Source: Psychrobacillus mangrovi (GTDB taxonomy: Bacteria > Bacillota > Bacilli > Bacillales_A > Planococcaceae). From it: a DNA stretch of 64,000 nucleotides. The notes beneath the pieces are model-generated. The model was given only the letters and a program-made list of their open reading frames with translations. It did not search any database and was not told where the DNA came from. This document shows, one piece after another, positions 16,502-24,651 of the stretch. The translations under genes and the position numbers were made by a program. The stretch spans positions 248,001 to 312,000 of the forward strand of contig NZ_JBAWSY010000003.1 in assembly GCF_037104765.1 (NCBI RefSeq). Direction: 5' to 3'. How positions within the stretch are numbered: position 1 is the stretch's first letter; the number at the start of each line of letters is the position of its first letter.

Positions 16502-17035
16502 ATGGAGTCTAAACAAAATACAATAAACGAAGTATTGCGTCAAACGATGCACGATTATTTAAATAATCTTCATCTGATTCAAATGAATTTAGATATGGAA
16601 AGATATGATGAAGCAAAAAATCTTATACGTACGTATTCTTTAAAGTGTACTCAATTTTTCGACGTCAATAATGCTGGGTTACTTCATACAAATGAGTGGC
16701 TACAAACGTTTAGTTTAGCTTACAATAAAATAACATTGGAATTTGAAACTTCTATTCAACAAGTAGGGGCAGAAAAATACGATGAACCAGTAAAGGATTA
16801 TTTAGAGCGGTTTGTACAAACAATTTATCCATTGCTTAAAGGCTATCAGGAACAGATACTTAAAGTCTGTATACTAACTGCGGAAGTATTGGAAGTACAA
16901 GTAGAATTAAAAGGTGAATGGTCATCTTATACATGGGTGGATGGAATGTTTAATGGTTTAATGGAAGTGGAGCAAGAAATTAATACAAATTCCCATATTA
17001 AATATAAATTAATTGCAAGGGAAAGGTTGGAGTGA
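16502..17035 (+). CDS. spo0B: Sporulation phosphorelay phosphotransferase Spo0B
   Basis: Passes phosphate from Spo0F to Spo0A in the sporulation phosphorelay. About 177 residues from ATG 16502. The N-terminal helical hairpin contains RQTMHDYLNNLHLIQMNL, whose His (residue 17) aligns with the phosphorylated His30 of B. subtilis Spo0B. A degenerate kinase-like C-terminal domain follows. A GTG at 16490 would add 4 residues; neither start has a well-spaced ribosome site. It lies between rpmA and obg as in B. subtilis and ends 5 bp before obg. Confidence 0.88.
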   Translation: MESKQNTINEVLRQTMHDYLNNLHLIQMNLDMERYDEAKNLIRTYSLKCTQFFDVNNAGLLHTNEWLQTFSLAYNKITLEFETSIQQVGAEKYDEPVKDYLERFVQTIYPLLKGYQEQILKVCILTAEVLEVQVELKGEWSSYTWVDGMFNGLMEVEQEINTNSHIKYKLIARERLE

Positions 17036-17040
17036 ATTAA

Positions 17041-18330
17041 ATGTTTGTAGATCACGTGAAAATATATGTTAAAGGTGGAGACGGCGGAGATGGAATGGTA
17101 GGATTCCGTCGTGAAAAGTATGTGCCTATGGGAGGTCCAGCAGGCGGTGATGGAGGAAATGGTGGAGATGTAATTTTCGTAGTAGACGAAGGATTACGTA
17201 CGCTAATGGATTTCCGTTACAAACGACATTTTAAAGCGACTCGCGGAGAACATGGTCATAGCAAGAATATGCACGGAGCTAATGCAGATGATTTGTTGGT
17301 TAAAGTTCCACCGGGTACGGTTGTAATGAATGAAGAAACAGGACAAGTTATCGCTGACTTAGTAGAACATGGCCAAAAAGCTATTATAGCTAAAGGTGGA
17401 CGTGGGGGTAGAGGTAATTCTCGTTTCGCTACTCCAGCAAACCCAGCTCCAGAACTTTCTGAGAAGGGTGAGCCAGGCGTGGAGTTAAGTGTTACTTTAG
17501 AGCTTAAAGTCCTAGCGGACGTTGGATTAGTTGGGTTCCCAAGCGTTGGTAAATCGACTTTATTATCCGTAGTATCGTCTGCGAAGCCTAAAATTGCTCC
17601 TTATCATTTTACAACGATCGTACCTAATTTAGGAATGGTGGAAACGGAAGATCATCGTAGTTTTGCGATGGCAGATTTACCAGGATTAATTGAAGGCGCA
17701 CACGAAGGTGTAGGTCTAGGACATCAATTCCTACGTCATATTGAGCGTACACGAGTAATAGTACATGTAATTGATATGTCAGGACTTGAAGGGCGAGATC
17801 CTTATGAAGATTACGTAACGATTAATGAAGAGTTAAAACAATATAATCTTCGTTTGACTGAAAGACCTCAAATCATTGTAGCAAATAAAATGGATATGCC
17901 AGAATCTGAAGAAAACTTAAAAACCTTCCAAGAAAAAGTAGGGAAAGAAGTGAAAATCTTCCCAATATCTGCGATTTCACGTCAAGGGTTACAAGATTTA
18001 CTATTCGCAATTGCGGATATGTTAGAAGTGGCTCCTGAATTCCCTCTACATGATTTAACCGAAGAAGAAACAGAAACATCTGTAATGTATAAACATGAAG
18101 CGAAAAAAGATGATTTCACAATTTCAAGAGACGATGATGGTGCATTTGTGTTATCTGGAGGAACAGTGGAACGCTTATTTAAAATGACTGACTTTAGTCG
18201 TGAAGATTCTATACGTAGATTTTCTAGACAATTACGTGGAATGGGAATTGATGATGCACTGCGCGAGCGTGGTGCAAAAGATGGAGATACAGTACGTCTA
18301 TTAGAATTTGAGTTTGAATTTATCGAATAG
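17041..18330 (+). CDS. obg: Obg GTPase (ObgE/CgtA)
   Basis: Ribosome-associated GTPase needed for 50S assembly, the stress response and sporulation initiation. The 429-residue protein has the Gly-rich Obg domain (about 1-158, with KGGDGGDGMVGFRREKYVP), the G domain with P-loop GFPSVGKST at 165-173, DLPGLIEGA (G3) and NKMD (G4), and a C-terminal OCT domain (about 350-429). It is co-transcribed with spo0B, the usual pairing. Confidence 0.97.
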   Translation: MFVDHVKIYVKGGDGGDGMVGFRREKYVPMGGPAGGDGGNGGDVIFVVDEGLRTLMDFRYKRHFKATRGEHGHSKNMHGANADDLLVKVPPGTVVMNEETGQVIADLVEHGQKAIIAKGGRGGRGNSRFATPANPAPELSEKGEPGVELSVTLELKVLADVGLVGFPSVGKSTLLSVVSSAKPKIAPYHFTTIVPNLGMVETEDHRSFAMADLPGLIEGAHEGVGLGHQFLRHIERTRVIVHVIDMSGLEGRDPYEDYVTINEELKQYNLRLTERPQIIVANKMDMPESEENLKTFQEKVGKEVKIFPISAISRQGLQDLLFAIADMLEVAPEFPLHDLTEEETETSVMYKHEAKKDDFTISRDDDGAFVLSGGTVERLFKMTDFSREDSIRRFSRQLRGMGIDDALRERGAKDGDTVRLLEFEFEFIE

Positions 18331-18347
18331 GGAAATGAGGAAACCGT

Positions 18348-18803
18348 ATGAAAGATGTTACACATCAGCGATTCTATTTAGTAAGGGAGGATGTGCTTAC
18401 CGAAGCAATGCAAAAAACTTTGGAAGCAAAGCATCTTCTCCAATCTGGTAAAGTATCTTCCATTTGGGATGCAGTTAAAGAGGTAGATTTATCTAGAAGT
18501 GCTTTTTATAAATATCGAGATGCGGTATTTCCTTTCCATTCGATTGTCCAGGAGAGAATAATAACTATATTTTTGCAATTAGAGGACAGAGAAGGCACGC
18601 TTGCAAGACTTTTGCAACTTGTTGCGGATTCGACTATAAACATTTTAACAATTCATCAAACGATTCCTATTCAAGGAAGGGCAAGCGTTACCTTGTCTCT
18701 CGATGTAACGGCGATGACCAAACAATTAGACGAATTTATAAATGAAATGAAGCGACTAGACTTTGTGGAATCTGCTGAAGTTATTAGCTCTGGTGCTTTG
18801 TAA
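18348..18803 (+). CDS. pheB: PheB, ACT domain protein
   Basis: The 151-residue protein has an N-terminal helix-turn-helix-like part (about residues 20-55) and a C-terminal ACT domain (about 72-145, VQERIITIFLQLEDREGTLA). The B. subtilis homologue is called PheB or ACT-domain protein and always precedes pheA; its biochemical role is not settled, though amino-acid sensing is likely. Starts after GAGG, 17 bp after obg. Confidence 0.88.
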   Translation: MKDVTHQRFYLVREDVLTEAMQKTLEAKHLLQSGKVSSIWDAVKEVDLSRSAFYKYRDAVFPFHSIVQERIITIFLQLEDREGTLARLLQLVADSTINILTIHQTIPIQGRASVTLSLDVTAMTKQLDEFINEMKRLDFVESAEVISSGAL

Positions 18804-18815
18804 GGAGGATTTACA

Positions 18816-19706
18816 ATGGGTACAAATAAAGTGGCTTACCTTGGGCCAGAAGCATCTTTTACACACCTTGCTTCGAAAGCGTTGTTTCAAGATGAATTAC
18901 TTGTTCCAACTCGAACTATTCCAGAATGCATAGAAGCAGTAGCAAATGGGAGCGTTGATATTGCTGTCGTGCCGCTTGAAAATGCATTAGAAGGTACTGT
19001 TCCGTTGACGATAGATTATTTATTTCATGAGGCGAACTTATATGTGATTGCAGAAATTCAAGTTCCAATTGAGCAGCATTTAATGGTTCATCCAAATAAT
19101 GAAAAAAATTGGGAAGAAATAAAAACTATCTATTCTCATCCACACGCATTAGCGCAATGTCATAAATATTTATATTACCGATTTGGAAAAGTTCCTCTGG
19201 AACAATCGACTTCTACAGCAGCTGCAGCAAAGTATGTTTCGGAAAATGAGGAGCTATGTATTGCAGCAATTGGGAATTCCTCGGCTGCGAGTGAGTACAA
19301 CCTGGCAATTGTAGAGCATAATATTCATGATTTCCATTTTAATCATACACGTTTCTTTGTACTTTCCCAAAAAAATCATTGTATTCAAAAGTCAGGGCAT
19401 ATTGACCAAATAAAAACAACCATTATGATTACTTTACCTAAAGATGATCGTTCTGGAGCATTGCATCAAGTGCTATCTGTTTTTGCATGGAGACAGCTCA
19501 ACTTAAGTAAAATTGAGTCCCGTCCTCTAAAAACTGGGTTAGGACAATATTTTTTCGTTATGGATGTGTTAGAAGATGAAAAAATGCCAATGATGATTGG
19601 TGCTATAGAAGAATTAAAAGCTTTAGGTTGTGATGTAAAATCACTTGGGTCCTACAATACATATGAAACAGAAAAAAAAGAAGAGGCTGACACAAAAGGT
19701 TACTGA
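18816..19706 (+). CDS. pheA: Prephenate dehydratase
   Basis: Converts prephenate to phenylpyruvate in phenylalanine synthesis. The 296-residue monofunctional enzyme starts KVAYLGPEASFTH and carries the catalytic-loop motif NHTRFFVL. It ends with a regulatory ACT domain holding the ESRPLKTGLGQYFF phenylalanine-binding motif (about 228-241). It is 12 bp after pheB. Its TGA lies inside the loop of its own terminator. Confidence 0.96.
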   Translation: MGTNKVAYLGPEASFTHLASKALFQDELLVPTRTIPECIEAVANGSVDIAVVPLENALEGTVPLTIDYLFHEANLYVIAEIQVPIEQHLMVHPNNEKNWEEIKTIYSHPHALAQCHKYLYYRFGKVPLEQSTSTAAAAKYVSENEELCIAAIGNSSAASEYNLAIVEHNIHDFHFNHTRFFVLSQKNHCIQKSGHIDQIKTTIMITLPKDDRSGALHQVLSVFAWRQLNLSKIESRPLKTGLGQYFFVMDVLEDEKMPMMIGAIEELKALGCDVKSLGSYNTYETEKKEEADTKGY

Positions 19707-19735
19707 AAGGTACCCTTTTGGTCAGCTCTTTTTAA
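19682..19735 (+). terminator. Terminator overlapping the end of pheA
   Basis: A long stem (GAGGCTGAC with GTCAGCTC, then CAAAAGG with CCTTTTG and TAC with GTA) is followed by TTTTT. The pheA stop codon (19704-19706) lies in the apical loop. Confidence 0.8.
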
Positions 19736-20346
19736 TTGGCTATGTAAAACTTCATTGAACATATCTGGATTGAAAGGTTACTCACCATGAGTCGATCTTT
19801 TGCGCTAGCAAATTCTTCGATAATTATAAGCTTGGAGGAGGCACTGAAAAACTCTTCAAGGTATTTCTTAGCGAGTATGTTAACGACATTTCGTTCAAAT
19901 ACTCTGGCCCCGTTGATTTTCGTTTCAGGCGGCGACTCCAGCCTGAATAGCAAATGTTTTCTGCACCGAAAGCGAAGCGGCAGGTGCATGAGCTGAAGAC
20001 CCTGGACTGAGCGTAGCGAAATTAATTTTTGCGACGAGCTTGCGCAGGAGCGAGGGAATCGGCTGAAGCCATGCCGGCGGAAAGCGTCCGCCTGGAACGG
20101 AAATCAACTATTGTATGCTTACTTTTAGCCAATCCAGCGTTAACTGATTATTGATGTAAAACAACGGATGTAGGATGTACGCCTTACAAGCCACAATACA
20201 CGGAGTATGGATCCGGTAAAGGAGCGATTTCAACCTGCGGAGGCTCATACGTAACGTGCGGCAAGCGCACATCCGTATATCTTGTTTCAAAATTTGGGAG
20301 AGAAGTATATTCCATAAGAAATTTAGCTTTTATAATCCCTAATGAG
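19736..20346. other. Gene-poor stretch between pheA and niaR
   Basis: No convincing gene. Short open frames on both strands do not look like proteins. The middle holds the 197-bp palindromic element listed separately. Around 20165-20275 there is a weaker inverted arrangement (CGGATGT with ACATCCG) enclosing a GTGCG/CGCAC hairpin. The local base composition is richer in G and C than the flanking genes. In B. subtilis this gap holds nifS and nadBCA near yrxA. Confidence 0.6.
19912..20108. repeat. 197-bp GC-rich palindromic intergenic element (MITE-like)
   Basis: The ends, 19912-19932 and 20088-20108, are inverted repeats matching at 19 of 21 positions. The interior is GC-rich and has several short stems. 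It encodes no transposase. Similar intergenic palindromes are known in many Bacillales genomes; a decayed relative is seen here at 46171-46287. Confidence 0.7.
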
Positions 20347-20877
20347 TTATTCCTCCATTAGATATCCCTTTTTTCGAATTGCATCAATTCCACGATTCAA
20401 TATTTCTTCTGTAGGAGCAGATAATAGATGTAGATGTACTCCCGAAGTAAGCTCCAGTAGGAAAGGAGCATCTGTTTCTCGTACCTTCTTTAAAAACATT
20501 TCAACGTCATGACGATTGGAAACCATAATGGAAGATGTGATTTCTCCATAAACGGGATGTTCTACAGTAACGTTTTCAACTGTTACACCTGCATCTACCA
20601 ATGTTTGTAATTCATCCTCAGAATCTTTAGATTGGTGATTGCATGCAACTCTTTTAGAAACGCATGCATTCATTTCTTTGTCTGGCAACAAAATATATCC
20701 TTGGCTAGTCGATACAATCGGTATATTGGTTGCTTTTAATAAGGTGATGTCATTTACGATTACTTGTCTACTCACATTTGCTAGCTTTGACAACTCCCCA
20801 CCTGTTACTGGATGATTTTGCTCCTTTAAATAAGAAAAAATCCAATTTCTTCTCTCTGGCCCTTTTAACTTTTTCAT
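20347..20877 (-). CDS. niaR: NiaR-type NAD repressor (YrxA, HTH plus 3H domain)
   Basis: Nicotinic-acid-responsive repressor of NAD synthesis and niacin uptake genes. The 176-residue protein has an N-terminal HTH_11 domain (about residues 7-62, with SKLANVSRQVIVNDI as recognition region). A C-terminal 3H domain follows, named for conserved histidines, seen in VEHPVYG and GVHLHLL. A GGAGGG ribosome site precedes the ATG. In B. subtilis yrxA adjoins nifS-nadBCA, which it represses; those genes are not in this window, so targets must lie elsewhere. Upstream is a TGTCTACTGTCT tandem that could be an operator, but this is speculative. Confidence 0.9.
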   Translation of the reverse strand: MKKLKGPERRNWIFSYLKEQNHPVTGGELSKLANVSRQVIVNDITLLKATNIPIVSTSQGYILLPDKEMNACVSKRVACNHQSKDSEDELQTLVDAGVTVENVTVEHPVYGEITSSIMVSNRHDVEMFLKKVRETDAPFLLELTSGVHLHLLSAPTEEILNRGIDAIRKKGYLMEE

Positions 20878-20964
20878 TAATAAACCCTCCGAACTTGCAT
20901 AACTGTCTACTGTCTTTTCATAAGTTTAACATGAAGGGTAGTTAGATTGTTTTAAAAAGATGTG

Positions 20965-20992
20965 ACCATTTGAAATTGATGTACATATTTTA
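20965..20992 (+). promoter_or_regulatory. Candidate sigma-K-like promoter for safA
   Basis: An AC at 20965-20966, 17 bp, then CATATTTTA (20984-20992) fit the sigma-K pattern AC-N16/17-CATAnnnTA. It is placed 23 bp before the safA start. Confidence 0.35.
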
Positions 20993-21014
20993 AAGGGAAG
21001 GAAGGAGGAAGTCT

Positions 21015-21998
21015 GTGCAAACTCATATTGTCCAAAAAGGGGATACTCTTTGGAAAATATCAAGAAAATATGGCGTTTCATTTGATGAGTTAAAGAGATT
21101 AAATGCACATCTTGCAAACCCAGAATACATTGTGCCAGGAATGAAGATATTTATTCCTGAAAAGAGCAAAAAGGAGTCTATGAGACATCCATTTACCGAT
21201 GATCGACCAGTAAAAAAAGATATGTTAAAAAAGGAGGAAGTCCATATTAAGCCGCAAACCGGTAGCAACATGAAAAAGCAACAAGTCCAACCTGTTCATA
21301 AGGCACAACAAGTCCAACCCGTTCATAAGGCACAACAAGTCCAACCCGTTAAAAAGGCACAGCAGATGCAACCTGTTCCAATGCCTATGCCTATGCCGAT
21401 TCAACCAATTCAAATGGTTCCAATGGCACCACCAGTACAACATATACAACAAGTTCCAATGGCACCGCCAGCTCCACCAGTTCAAAATATTCAACAAATT
21501 CAACATGTTCAACAACAGCCACAACCTTATTCAATGCCATTTCATATAATGCCAGTTCCTGATTTAGATATGACTCCATCACCACAGGGGTGGAGACTAA
21601 TCGAGTCTACATCTATTCATATAAATATTCACAATGAAAGTAGTGAAAAAGAAGAAAGTCCAATAAAACATATGCCAGCGATGGAACCTAGTCCACAATT
21701 TGTGAGTCCAGCCATGGAAGAAGTATCATCAGAATTCGAAGAGATGGAACCATTTGAAGAGTACCCACAAATGCAACATTTTGAACACTATCAGCCAATG
21801 AATCCTTGTGGCTGTATGGATCAACAAATGCAACCATACATGCAACCGCAAATGCATCCACACATGGACCAACAAATGCAACCATATATGCAGGCTCCAA
21901 TGCAACAACATATGCAACCATGGAGTGGTCACCCATACGTTCATGTTTGCTTCGTACCCGTATGTACATGTCCACCTCATCCGTATCAGCACTTTTAA
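21015..21998 (+). CDS. safA: SafA-like spore coat morphogenetic LysM protein
   Basis: Spore protein expected to sit at the cortex/coat border and organise the inner coat. The 327 residues begin with a LysM domain (about 3-50, THIVQKGDTLWKISRKYGV...PGMKIFIPEK). A long low-complexity region very rich in Gln, Met, Pro and His follows, including three 9-residue QQVQPVHKA-type repeats. The His/Met/Cys-rich tail has cysteines in CGCM and CFVPVCTCPP. GTG start after AAGGAGG. Position (after niaR, before ruvAB) agrees with SafA of B. subtilis; beyond LysM the sequence is too low in complexity to align by eye. Confidence 0.82.
   Translation: MQTHIVQKGDTLWKISRKYGVSFDELKRLNAHLANPEYIVPGMKIFIPEKSKKESMRHPFTDDRPVKKDMLKKEEVHIKPQTGSNMKKQQVQPVHKAQQVQPVHKAQQVQPVKKAQQMQPVPMPMPMPIQPIQMVPMAPPVQHIQQVPMAPPAPPVQNIQQIQHVQQQPQPYSMPFHIMPVPDLDMTPSPQGWRLIESTSIHINIHNESSEKEESPIKHMPAMEPSPQFVSPAMEEVSSEFEEMEPFEEYPQMQHFEHYQPMNPCGCMDQQMQPYMQPQMHPHMDQQMQPYMQAPMQQHMQPWSGHPYVHVCFVPVCTCPPHPYQHF
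21279..21359 (+). repeat. 27-bp tandem repeat inside safA, 3 copies
   Basis: Three adjacent 27-bp units (21279-21305, 21306-21332, 21333-21359) encode QQVQPVHKA or QQVQPVKKA; a diverged fourth begins at 21360. Copies differ by only a few bases, which suggests recent expansion and likely length variation between strains. Confidence 0.85.
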
Positions 21999-22001
21999 AA
22001 A

Positions 22002-22850
22002 GTGAGTAATTACATTCGGCAAATAAAAAAGAATGTATGGAAATGGGAAAATGAAAATGGACTTTTTTCTGTAAAAAAATACCCGACTGTTGAACATGCA
22101 GAAAAAATTCGAATAATTCATCAAAAATTACAGCAAATTGATAAGTCTTTTGTTTTGCCAGTTTTAGAATCCGCACAGGAAGACTTTATCATTCAGCCTT
22201 GGTTCAAAGGAACTCATCCAGTTGATTATGGGACTAAAATGGATCGTTTGGAAGTTTTTTCACTGTTAGAACAGTTACATGACACAAACAAAAGTATTAA
22301 TTGGGATAATCAGAACCTGCTTCAGCCGTTTGATTTATACGCAAAATGGCAAAATCGTTCTTTGAAAATGAAAGAGATCTCTTATTTTGTGGAATTTTAT
22401 TTGGGTGAAAAAAAAACAAGGATGCTACTACACTTAGGTGATATAGCTCTAAAAAATATGCAATTGTTTAACAAACAAGATAATACTATATTGCATGGTG
22501 ATGTAGTACATCATAATTTTTTATCAAATGAAAAAGCATATAAGATTATTGATTTTGATCTTGCTGTCATTGGTCCAAAAGAAATGGAAGAAATTTTATG
22601 GATGCACCGCGTTCTTCCTGCAATTAACTATGACATTTTTTTATTGATCAGTGAGTTTCCTATGTTAGAAAAGGTTGCATCCAAGCATAAGGAAGCTTTG
22701 ATGTATCCAAATGAATTATATAGAGAATGGCTTTATGCGTACGCGTTGCCAATGGAAAGAAAACAGAAATTTATAGACCAATTAATACCGTATACTAACA
22801 AAGCGTTAACAGAATGGCCAAAGCTATGCTATAATTTAAGCAGATTATAA
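22002..22850 (+). CDS. ysxE: YsxE/CotS-type spore coat phosphotransferase-like protein
   Basis: The 282-residue protein has an aminoglycoside-phosphotransferase/choline-kinase-like fold. The catalytic loop ILHGDVVHHNF lies near residues 164-174 and the metal-binding IIDFDLA near 183-189. The N-terminal lobe is short and less conserved. Starting three bases after the safA stop, it is probably translated with it, so a spore coat role in the CotS/YsxE/YutH family is likely; the substrate is unknown. The start is GTG with no clear ribosome site, and a CACTTTT/AAAAGTG hairpin spans the junction. The symbol is by resemblance and could be another member of the family. Confidence 0.65.
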   Translation: MSNYIRQIKKNVWKWENENGLFSVKKYPTVEHAEKIRIIHQKLQQIDKSFVLPVLESAQEDFIIQPWFKGTHPVDYGTKMDRLEVFSLLEQLHDTNKSINWDNQNLLQPFDLYAKWQNRSLKMKEISYFVEFYLGEKKTRMLLHLGDIALKNMQLFNKQDNTILHGDVVHHNFLSNEKAYKIIDFDLAVIGPKEMEEILWMHRVLPAINYDIFLLISEFPMLEKVASKHKEALMYPNELYREWLYAYALPMERKQKFIDQLIPYTNKALTEWPKLCYNLSRL

Positions 22851-22861
22851 TAGAATTGGAG

Positions 22862-22893
22862 AAGGTTGCTCTGTAGTAGAGCGACCTTTTTTC
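22862..22893 (+). terminator. Terminator after the coat kinase gene
   Basis: AAGGTTGCTCT (22862-22872) pairs with AGAGCGACCTT (22878-22888) with one G-T pair, followed by a T run. Confidence 0.88.
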
Positions 22894-22930
22894 TTGTGTT
22901 CAAAGTACTTATGTCTTTTCTCGTATACGT

Positions 22931-22954
22931 GCATATTTCTAAATATGCTATAAT
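22931..22954 (+). promoter_or_regulatory. ruvAB promoter with overlapping palindrome
   Basis: An extended -10, TGCTATAAT, ends at 22954. A perfect inverted repeat, GCATATTT (22931-22938) with AAATATGC (22941-22948), fills the spacer and touches the -10. No good -35 is seen. The palindrome could be an operator; it does not match the Bacillus LexA box (GAAC-N4-GTTC). Confidence 0.55.
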
Positions 22955-22981
22955 AGGACTGTCGATAGTGAGGGATAAATT

Positions 22982-23602
22982 ATGTATGATTATATAAAAG
23001 GTCAAGTAACACGAGTTACACCTGAGTATGTCGTTATAGAACAACAAGGGATTGGGTATCAACTATTAACCCCGAATCCTTTTTCTTTTCGTAGAAGCGA
23101 AGAAATGATTCAAGTTTACACGTATTTACATGTTAGGGAAGATGCGCAGCAACTGATGGGTTTTTTGGATTTATCACAAAGAGAGTTATTTAGAAAACTA
23201 ATCCTCGTTTCTGGTATCGGTCCAAAGGGAGCGCTTGCTATTTTAGCGAGTGGAGAACCAACTCATGTTATTCAAGCAATCGAACGTGAAGATGAGTCCT
23301 ATTTGGTGAAATTTCCTGGAGTAGGAAAAAAAACTGCTCGTCAAATGATTCTTGATTTAAAGGGTAAATTAAATGAACTAATTGATATTGAACATTTTGA
23401 TTTTACACAAGACGAACCAACTTTGTTTGAGGATGGACAAGCTAATCATGAATTGGAAGAAGCAATGCTAGCTCTAGCTACGTTAGGCTATTCTGAACGT
23501 GAGCTATCAAAAATCCGCCCACTCCTAAAAGGAAATGAATCCTTGCAAAAAACAGATGACTTTATGAAAAAAGCACTTCAATTATTATTTTCAGGTAAAT
23601 AA
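22982..23602 (+). CDS. ruvA: Holliday junction DNA-binding protein RuvA
   Basis: Tetrameric junction-binding subunit of the RuvAB branch migration motor. The 206-residue protein has the N-terminal OB fold (MYDYIKGQVTRVTPEYVVIE), tandem helix-hairpin-helix motifs (SGIGPKGALAIL and FPGVGKKTARQMI, about 77-122) and the flexible linker plus C-terminal RuvB-binding domain (about 155-206). It lies 17 bp before ruvB. Confidence 0.97.
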   Translation: MYDYIKGQVTRVTPEYVVIEQQGIGYQLLTPNPFSFRRSEEMIQVYTYLHVREDAQQLMGFLDLSQRELFRKLILVSGIGPKGALAILASGEPTHVIQAIEREDESYLVKFPGVGKKTARQMILDLKGKLNELIDIEHFDFTQDEPTLFEDGQANHELEEAMLALATLGYSERELSKIRPLLKGNESLQKTDDFMKKALQLLFSGK

Positions 23603-23619
23603 GAAAGGAGGTTCAAGGC

Positions 23620-24630
23620 ATGACGGAACGTGTAATTTCAAGTGAGATTTCTAATTATGATGAGCCGTTTGAGCAATCACTTCGCCCCCAATTATTATCA
23701 CAATATATTGGCCAAGATCAAATAAAACATAATCTAGAAATCTTTATTGAAGCAGCTAGAATGAGAAATGAAAGTTTAGATCATTGTCTACTGTATGGAC
23801 CTCCTGGGCTTGGGAAGACTACTCTTGCAGCAGTTATTGCAAATGAAATGGATGTACAAATTCGTATGACTAGCGGTCCTGCAATTGAACGACCAGGAGA
23901 TCTAGCTGCGATTGTTAGTTCACTAGAACCCGGGGATGTCTTATTTATTGATGAAATTCACCGTTTAAATCGGTCAATCGAAGAAGTCTTATATCCTGCA
24001 ATGGAAGACTTCTGTTTAGACATCGTCGTTGGAAAAGGTCCTACTGCACGAAGTGTTCGTTTGGATTTACCACCATTTACTTTAATAGGTGCGACGACTC
24101 GAGCAGGGGCATTGTCTGCGCCGTTACGAGACCGCTTTGGCGTGTTATTAAGACTTGAATTTTATGATGAAGAGGCTTTGACATCCATTGTTGTCAGAAG
24201 TGCAGAGTTATTTAATGCGTCGATTGACCATGAGTCTGCTGGTGAAATCGCGAGACGTGCAAGAGGAACCCCACGTATTGCAAATCGCTTATTAAAACGA
24301 GTTCGAGATTATGCTCAAGTGCGAGGAAATGGACATATTTCCATCGAACTTGCCCGCGAAGCATTGGAACTATTACAAATTGATCCTAGAGGTTTAGATC
24401 ATATCGATCATAAACTGATTACAGCTATGATTGAGCGATTTAGAGGAGGTCCTGTTGGTCTAGACACCATTGCTGCAAGCATTGGGGAAGAATCTACAAC
24501 GATTGAAGATGTATATGAGCCCTATTTATTGCAAATAGGATTTATTCAACGATCTCCAAGAGGAAGAATTGTTACACCCCTCGCTTATGAACATTTAGGG
24601 ATACCATTACCAATTGAAAGAGATAACTAA
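23620..24630 (+). CDS. ruvB: Holliday junction branch migration helicase RuvB
   Basis: AAA+ ATPase that drives branch migration with RuvA. The 336-residue protein has Walker A GPPGLGKT at 60-67, Walker B FIDEIHRL near 109-116, sensor 1 in LIGATTRAG, and a winged-helix C-terminus. An AAAGGAGGTTC ribosome site precedes the ATG. BofC and CsbX, found near ruvAB in B. subtilis, are absent here. Confidence 0.98.
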   Translation: MTERVISSEISNYDEPFEQSLRPQLLSQYIGQDQIKHNLEIFIEAARMRNESLDHCLLYGPPGLGKTTLAAVIANEMDVQIRMTSGPAIERPGDLAAIVSSLEPGDVLFIDEIHRLNRSIEEVLYPAMEDFCLDIVVGKGPTARSVRLDLPPFTLIGATTRAGALSAPLRDRFGVLLRLEFYDEEALTSIVVRSAELFNASIDHESAGEIARRARGTPRIANRLLKRVRDYAQVRGNGHISIELAREALELLQIDPRGLDHIDHKLITAMIERFRGGPVGLDTIAASIGEESTTIEDVYEPYLLQIGFIQRSPRGRIVTPLAYEHLGIPLPIERDN

Positions 24631-24651
24631 TAAATAAAGGAAGTAAGTAAT

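Noticed and set aside
19732..20107. Short frames on both strands in the pheA-niaR gap
   Set aside because: They run through the palindromic element or its edge, lack ribosome sites and have odd composition. A decayed gene at 19740-19910 cannot be excluded.
20108..20290. 60-codon minus-strand frame with a transposase-like look at its end
   Set aside because: Only a short hydrophobic stretch is suggestive; there is no catalytic motif and no start signal.
21023..22176. Several minus-strand and alternative-frame proteins across safA
   Set aside because: They are shadows of the biased CAA/ATG/CCA codon repeats of safA, which give Leu/His/Trp-rich nonsense on the other strand.
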